From contig JAUSAG010000009.1 in NCBI GenBank assembly GCA_030652995.1, positions 124,001-188,000 of the forward strand: 64,000 nt of DNA. The letters run 5' to 3'. Under the pieces are notes generated by a model. It made no database searches, was not told the DNA's origin, and worked only from the letters and a program-made list of their open reading frames with translations. The position numbers were made by a program, and so were the translations under genes. Positions 59,343 to 64,000 of this stretch are shown here, in pieces. The DNA comes from Methylotenera sp. (lineage in GTDB: Bacteria; Pseudomonadota; Gammaproteobacteria; Burkholderiales; Methylophilaceae). Numbering within the stretch: the first letter of the stretch is position 1; each line of letters begins with the position of its first letter.

Positions 59343-60179
59343 CTAAATAGTTGCTGGCACGCCTATCACGCGCATTACTTTATCGACATCCATACGAAGA
59401 AGCTGCGCAATGTCGCGATAATCGTCAGGTAGCGCGGCATCATCCCATCCGTTAGCAGAGTGGCGAGCTAAATTAACAGCAAATCTTACGTTCAGAACTC
59501 GCTGCTCTTGGGATGCCTGATCTTGCATCAATTTGGAAAGTAATGGGGGTAGCTGAAATACCTCGACTATTCTTTGTTGCAACTCCTGCAATTGAAAACC
59601 TAATACCTCTTGCTGTACCGCTTTACTGCGTAACGATTTATCTGCCGCCTGCATGGCACACATTGCGTTCATTTTATCTGGCGCGTAGCACCACATAAGC
59701 ATTTCCGACAAATCATGCAGCAATGTGGCAATCAACACTTCTTCAGCATGTAAATCCATTAAATGTGCCGCCCACTCTGCTGCAAACTTAGCGGCACGGT
59801 GTGCACGTCGAATTAACCTGAGCAAATGCATCAATGCTTGTAAATTAGCTTTAAGTGTATCTTCAACCAAAGGTGTGGGAGGAATGTTCCGAAAAAATGC
59901 AGACGTCCCCATCATTAAAATGGCCTGCTCGACTTCAACTAAATCCTGCAACTGACTCCTGCTTCTATGTTTTTGTGAGTAGCTTAATACTTTGAACACC
60001 ATCATGGGATCATTGTGTACAACCGTAGCTATGGCTCGCGCACTGATATTATCTTCATCTTGCTGCAATTGACCTAGCTCACGTGCGGTAAGTTTAAGGA
60101 CGGGGATTGCCGCGGTGCTAATATAATCCACCCATGCGTTAATATCTTTTGCAGCCAACTCTACAGGTACAGATGCCAT
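59343..60179 (-). CDS. HDOD-domain signalling protein
   Basis: 278 residues, nearly all one HDOD domain: IPVLKLTARELGQLQQDEDNISARAIATVVHNDPMMVFKVLSYSQ, VEQAILMMGTSAFF, AEEVLIATLLHDLSEMLMWCYAP. The HD metal residues survive only as LLHDLSE, and HDOD proteins usually act as signalling scaffolds without enzymatic activity. No receiver, GGDEF or EAL domain is attached. It has an excellent ribosome binding site (TAGGAGGAT). Divergent from map; function unknown. Confidence 0.85.
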   Translation of the reverse strand: MASVPVELAAKDINAWVDYISTAAIPVLKLTARELGQLQQDEDNISARAIATVVHNDPMMVFKVLSYSQKHRSRSQLQDLVEVEQAILMMGTSAFFRNIPPTPLVEDTLKANLQALMHLLRLIRRAHRAAKFAAEWAAHLMDLHAEEVLIATLLHDLSEMLMWCYAPDKMNAMCAMQAADKSLRSKAVQQEVLGFQLQELQQRIVEVFQLPPLLSKLMQDQASQEQRVLNVRFAVNLARHSANGWDDAALPDDYRDIAQLLRMDVDKVMRVIGVPATI

Positions 60180-60356
60180 TTACAATCCTCCTAAGGTATT
60201 TTCGTATCTTACATCTTAAAACTTACAATCTAAAACAGAAACAACAGCATAAAAGCATGATTAACCATAGTTTCGTTTTATTTTAACAATTCAATTATGT
60301 GCAATCTAAGCTGGAGTTTTAATCATTAAAGCTAAAACATCTAAGGGGATTCGGCA

Positions 60357-60380
60357 CCGACACGTCGGCTATGTTAAAAT
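60357..60380 (+). promoter_or_regulatory. Predicted extended -10 promoter of map with small dyad
   Basis: TGTTAAAAT (60372-60380) is a good extended -10. Immediately upstream is the dyad CCGAC-AC-GTCGG (60357-60368) in the spacer/-35 region. This placement supports translation starting at 60410 rather than at the tracked ATG 60371, which lies inside the -10 box. Confidence 0.5.
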
Positions 60381-60409
60381 TAGCCAATACAAACCTTCAC
60401 AAATTCCTC

Positions 60410-61213
60410 ATGGCCATCTCGATTAAAAACCAGCAAGACATTGAAAAAATGCGTATCGCAGGCAAACTAGCTTCTGAAGTACTTGATTTTATTACACCGC
60501 ACGTTGTGCATGGCATCACGACCGATGCACTTGATAAACTATGCCACGACTACATGGTGGATGTGCAAAAATCGATTCCAGCCCCGCTAAATTACGCCCC
60601 CGGTGGACATAAACCTTACCCAAAATCTATTTGCACCTCGATCAATCAGCAAATTTGCCACGGCGTGCCTAGTGACAAGGTATTAAAAAATGGTGATATC
60701 GTGAACATCGATATTACCGTCATCAAAGATGGTTACCATGGTGATACCAGTCGCATGTTTTATATAGGTGAGGTATCAACTCAGGCTAAACGTTTGTGCG
60801 AAATCACTTATCAAGCCATGTGGCTGGGCATAGAAAAAGTTAAACCAGGCGCCACTCTGGGCGATATTGGCTATGCAATTCAATCGTTTTCTGAAAAAAG
60901 TGGCTACAGTGTTGTACGTGAATTTTGCGGTCATGGTATTGGTAAAAAATTCCACGAAGATCCGCAAGTATTGCACTACGGAAAAGCGGGAACTGGGCTT
61001 AAATTACAGGCGGGCATGATGTTTACTATTGAACCGATGATTAATGCGGGCAAGCGCGACATTAAACAAATGCCTGATGGTTGGACGATTGTAACGAAAG
61101 ATCGCAGCCTTTCTGCACAATGGGAACACACGATTTTAGTCACTGAAACCGGTTATGAAGTGATGACATCATCAAGTGGCGCGCCACCTACGCCTGACTT
61201 TATTTCTAAATAA
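60410..61213 (+). CDS. map: Type I methionine aminopeptidase
   Basis: 267 residues from 60410 (MAISIKNQQDIEKMRIAGKLASEVLDFI), the family's normal start; the tracked extension overlaps a promoter-like sequence. Metal ligands are in NIDITVIKDGYHGDTSRMF (two Asp), EFCGHGIGKKFHEDP (His), MMFTIEPMI (Glu) and QWEHTILV (Glu). Removes N-terminal Met from nascent proteins. In many proteobacteria map adjoins rpsB and glnD, as here. Confidence 0.95.
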   Translation: MAISIKNQQDIEKMRIAGKLASEVLDFITPHVVHGITTDALDKLCHDYMVDVQKSIPAPLNYAPGGHKPYPKSICTSINQQICHGVPSDKVLKNGDIVNIDITVIKDGYHGDTSRMFYIGEVSTQAKRLCEITYQAMWLGIEKVKPGATLGDIGYAIQSFSEKSGYSVVREFCGHGIGKKFHEDPQVLHYGKAGTGLKLQAGMMFTIEPMINAGKRDIKQMPDGWTIVTKDRSLSAQWEHTILVTETGYEVMTSSSGAPPTPDFISK

Positions 61214-61269
61214 GCAATCGCTTTAATGCGGTGATCATTTAACAATAATCTTGATGGCGCATCATACCA

Positions 61270-63885
61270 ATGCAAAAAAAACCTAAAGAAATCGAAGTTA
61301 AAAAGCATAAAGTTGCATTATGGCGCCATACGCTAAAAGATGGATTTTTAGCGTTAGAAACACACTTTTCTGAGCATCCAAATACCACCCGATTATTCAA
61401 GCAACACTGCAAGCTAATTGACCAACTGCTTGCAGATATATGGGCAGAATTACGCATCGATTCAGACTGCTGTTTAATCGCAGTGGGTGGTTATGGACGA
61501 GCTGAGCTTTATCCACACTCGGATATTGATCTACTCATATTACTGCCCGAAAACATCAAAGATAGTGAGGCATTAAATCATGGCATTGAGTTACTGATAG
61601 GCTTAATATGGGATTTAGGCTTAACTGTTGGCAATAGCGTGCGCAATTTAAATGAATGCATATTTGAGGCAAAGAAAGACATTACGGTACAAACTAATTT
61701 ATTAGAATCGCGACTAATATCAGGCAACAAAGCACTTTATCAAACCTTTTTAGTCGAAATTAAATCTAGCTTAAATACTGTCAATTTTTTTGCAGAAAAA
61801 ATTAAAGAGCAAGATCAACGGCATGCAAAATTTAATGATACAGCCTATAACTTAGAGCCTAACATCAAAGAAAGTCCTGGAGGATTACGCGATCTACACA
61901 TGATTGCGTGGCTGGCGCAAAGCTTACAGTTATATGATGGCTCACAATTGAATGCCTCCAGCCTCTGGGTCACCCTCACAAAACACCATGTAATTACAAA
62001 GCTTGAGGCGCGTCAGATCAGGCATCATGAAATGAAATTGCAATCACTGCGCATACGCCTGCACTTTTTGAGTGGGCGACGTGAAGATAGACTGCTGTTT
62101 GATTTTCAAAATGAATTAGCCTGTACGCTAGGCTACATTAATACCCCTCGCAAACGTGCCAGCGAACAATTGATGCAAAGTTATTACCGTAGCGTTAAGT
62201 TTGTAAACTTAATGAATGAAATTTTGCTTAAATTATTACAGCAAATGCTCGAAGTTAAACCACCGCTCATCCAAACGATTAACGCACATTTTGAATCTCA
62301 CAATCAATTACTTGAAGCCAAAACTGCACGTTTATTACAACAACAGCCCTCCGCCATATTTGAGGCATTTTTACTATTACAACAACACCCAGAACTTACT
62401 GGCATGGGCGTAACATTGCTGCGCAATTTGCAACGCGTCAAAAATTTAGTCAATCGTGATTTTCGACAAAACCCTCAAAATAAAAAACGCTTCATAGAGA
62501 TATTATTACAAGCCAACGGCGTTAATCACGCGCTACGCGCCATGAATCGCTACGGCATTCTGGGCAGTTACATTCCAGCATTCGGTAAAATTATTGGGCA
62601 GATGCAACATGACTTATTTCACGTTTACACTGTCGATGAACATATTCTTAATGTGTTGGCTAATTTACGCCGCTTTTCAAAACTAGAACTCAAACATGAA
62701 TTTCCACTTTGCAGCAAACTATTTTCTGAATTTGACGCACCACATTTATTGTATTTAGCCGCTTTATTTCACGACATCGCTAAGGGGCGCGGCGGCGACC
62801 ACTCCTCATTAGGCAAGGCAGATGCAGCGCGATTTTGTAAATCACACGACTTACCCAAGGCGGATGCCGCGCTTGTGGCATGGCTGGTTGAGGCGCATTT
62901 AAAAATGTCAGCCACCGCGCAAAAGTCAGACTTATCAGACCCAACCATTATTGAGTCATTTGCGAACTTTGTACAAAATGAACGCAGGTTAGATGCTTTA
63001 TACTTGCTTACCGTGGCTGATATCCGTGGCACGAGTCCAATGGTTTGGAATGCCTGGAAAGCACGACTGCTAGAAAGCTTGTACCACGCGACCAAGCGTG
63101 CATTAATTGACCCTATATTCCACACCAAGCAAACCATTGCAACGCGCATTGCAGAAGCTACAGATAAATTAAAAAAAATTGGCTTAAGTGCACATGCATA
63201 CCAACAACTATGGGAACAGTTTGGAGAAAATTACTTTGTTCGACATGAAAGTGATGAAATTGCATGGCACAGCCGACTACTAACGCCACACTTAAACACG
63301 ACCCAGCCTATTGTTCGCGCTCGATTAAGCCCCTATGGTGACGGCATTCAGATCATGATTTACACAAAAGATCAAAATGATTTATTTGCACGTATCTGTA
63401 ACTTTTTTGATCGCATGAGCTACAACATTGTAGAAGCGAAAATTTACACGACCGATCACGGCTATGCGCTAGATAGTTTTATTGTTTTAGATCAATCAGG
63501 TAAGTCTGTAAGTTACAGTGGCTTATTAAAGTTTATTGAGGTAGAGCTCACGCAAAAGCTAGATAATAACGCATCATTAGAAGCTCCGCTTCAAGGTCGA
63601 ATCAGCCGCCAAGTAAAACACATGCCCATACAAACGCAAGTTACCATTGTAGAAGTGCCTGAAAATAATAATCACAAATTAGATATTGCCGCGAATGACA
63701 GACCTGGCTTACTGGCTACACTAGCACAGCAATTTATAAAACATGCTATTGAGCTACACAATGCCAAAATCAACACCCTAGGCAATCGTGCCGAAGATAC
63801 CTTTTTAATTTCAGCTAAAAATGGTGACCGATTAAATGATCAAAGCATTCAATCTTTATATCGTGCACTGATGAATGAGATTTAA
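61270..63885 (+). CDS. glnD: Bifunctional uridylyltransferase/uridylyl-removing enzyme GlnD
   Basis: 871 residues. Nucleotidyltransferase motif GGYGRAELYPHSDIDLL near 73-89, GlnD-specific NLEPNIKESPGGLRDLHMI, an HD domain with LAALFHDIAKGRGGDHSSLG near 495, and two C-terminal ACT domains (ARLSPYGDGIQIMIYTKDQNDLFARI; LDIAANDRPGLLATLAQQF). It senses glutamine and adds or removes UMP on PII proteins to control nitrogen assimilation. Follows map after 56 bp on the same strand. Confidence 0.96.
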   Translation: MQKKPKEIEVKKHKVALWRHTLKDGFLALETHFSEHPNTTRLFKQHCKLIDQLLADIWAELRIDSDCCLIAVGGYGRAELYPHSDIDLLILLPENIKDSEALNHGIELLIGLIWDLGLTVGNSVRNLNECIFEAKKDITVQTNLLESRLISGNKALYQTFLVEIKSSLNTVNFFAEKIKEQDQRHAKFNDTAYNLEPNIKESPGGLRDLHMIAWLAQSLQLYDGSQLNASSLWVTLTKHHVITKLEARQIRHHEMKLQSLRIRLHFLSGRREDRLLFDFQNELACTLGYINTPRKRASEQLMQSYYRSVKFVNLMNEILLKLLQQMLEVKPPLIQTINAHFESHNQLLEAKTARLLQQQPSAIFEAFLLLQQHPELTGMGVTLLRNLQRVKNLVNRDFRQNPQNKKRFIEILLQANGVNHALRAMNRYGILGSYIPAFGKIIGQMQHDLFHVYTVDEHILNVLANLRRFSKLELKHEFPLCSKLFSEFDAPHLLYLAALFHDIAKGRGGDHSSLGKADAARFCKSHDLPKADAALVAWLVEAHLKMSATAQKSDLSDPTIIESFANFVQNERRLDALYLLTVADIRGTSPMVWNAWKARLLESLYHATKRALIDPIFHTKQTIATRIAEATDKLKKIGLSAHAYQQLWEQFGENYFVRHESDEIAWHSRLLTPHLNTTQPIVRARLSPYGDGIQIMIYTKDQNDLFARICNFFDRMSYNIVEAKIYTTDHGYALDSFIVLDQSGKSVSYSGLLKFIEVELTQKLDNNASLEAPLQGRISRQVKHMPIQTQVTIVEVPENNNHKLDIAANDRPGLLATLAQQFIKHAIELHNAKINTLGNRAEDTFLISAKNGDRLNDQSIQSLYRALMNEI

Positions 63886-64000
63886 ATAGCGACACTTTAA
63901 AACCGCACCTCATGCGCTTTAACACGTCACGCTCATTAAAAAGCTAACCTAGTTGATAATGCTTACGTAACGCTTTTTTTACATGCCAAGTGCATGACAT

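Noticed and set aside
63946-64000. Possible end of a minus-strand gene at the window edge (tail HVKKALRKHYQLG before a TAG)
   Set aside because: Only about 18 codons are visible and no family motif can be recognised, so it is not called.

Overview
This 64 kb window looks like core chromosome of a methylotrophic betaproteobacterium, most likely a Methylophilaceae member (Methylotenera/Methylophilus-like). The evidence is an mxaRSACKL set (methanol dehydrogenase maturation genes) embedded in moderately A+T-rich DNA with typical betaproteobacterial gene orders: yceD-rpmF-plsX-fabHDG-acpP-fabF-pabC-mltG-tmk-holB-pilZ-tatD, and rpsB-tsf-pyrH-frr-uppS-cdsA-dxr-rseP-bamA-skp-lpxD-fabZ-lpxA-lpxB-rnhB. 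Genus assignment is inference. No tRNA, rRNA or CRISPR array was recognised.

Region by region. 1-2.7 kb: the 5' end of hom (homoserine dehydrogenase) behind alaA, a small Mth938-like gene, and a decayed membrane c-di-GMP gene reduced to its two ends. 2.7-4.5 kb: fabA-fabB for unsaturated fatty acids. 4.7-10.4 kb: mxaR-S-A-C-K-L, a MoxR ATPase plus von Willebrand-type and membrane proteins that mature methanol dehydrogenase; the dehydrogenase genes themselves are not here. A 26-bp palindrome overlaps the predicted -35 box of this operon. 10.7-12.7 kb: ygfX/ygfZ and a thioredoxin. 12.8-17 kb: nitroreductase, old yellow enzyme, YceI and pirin genes, with a divergent LysR regulator and two matching palindromes in the shared promoter region.

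17-25.3 kb is the most mosaic part: tadA, a Bax-inhibitor-like protein, then a probable cell-wall recycling group (nagZ, two oligopeptide permeases, a YkuD enzyme without signal peptide, and a lipoprotein solute-binding protein). This group is interrupted by a ParE-type toxin-antitoxin pair, a frameshifted restriction-modification remnant and G/C-run intergenic repeats. 25.3-37.5 kb is the long fatty acid/DNA replication cluster on the minus strand. 37.6-43.9 kb on the plus strand holds a two-subunit pyruvate carboxylase (anaplerosis), maf, a DUF4139 secreted protein and an RsmI-like methyltransferase. 43.9-58.7 kb (minus) is the translation/undecaprenyl/isoprenoid/outer-membrane biogenesis cluster, led by rpsB with a recognisable S2-type leader. 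58.7-59.3 kb holds what looks like a decayed IS605-type tnpB end. An HDOD protein, map and glnD close the window.

Most of the window is conserved housekeeping. The points most worth following are the mxa operator/promoter arrangement, the inverted repeat between mxaR and mxaS, the proposed cytoplasmic YkuD L,D-carboxypeptidase in a murein-peptide recycling operon, and the insertions that split that operon.
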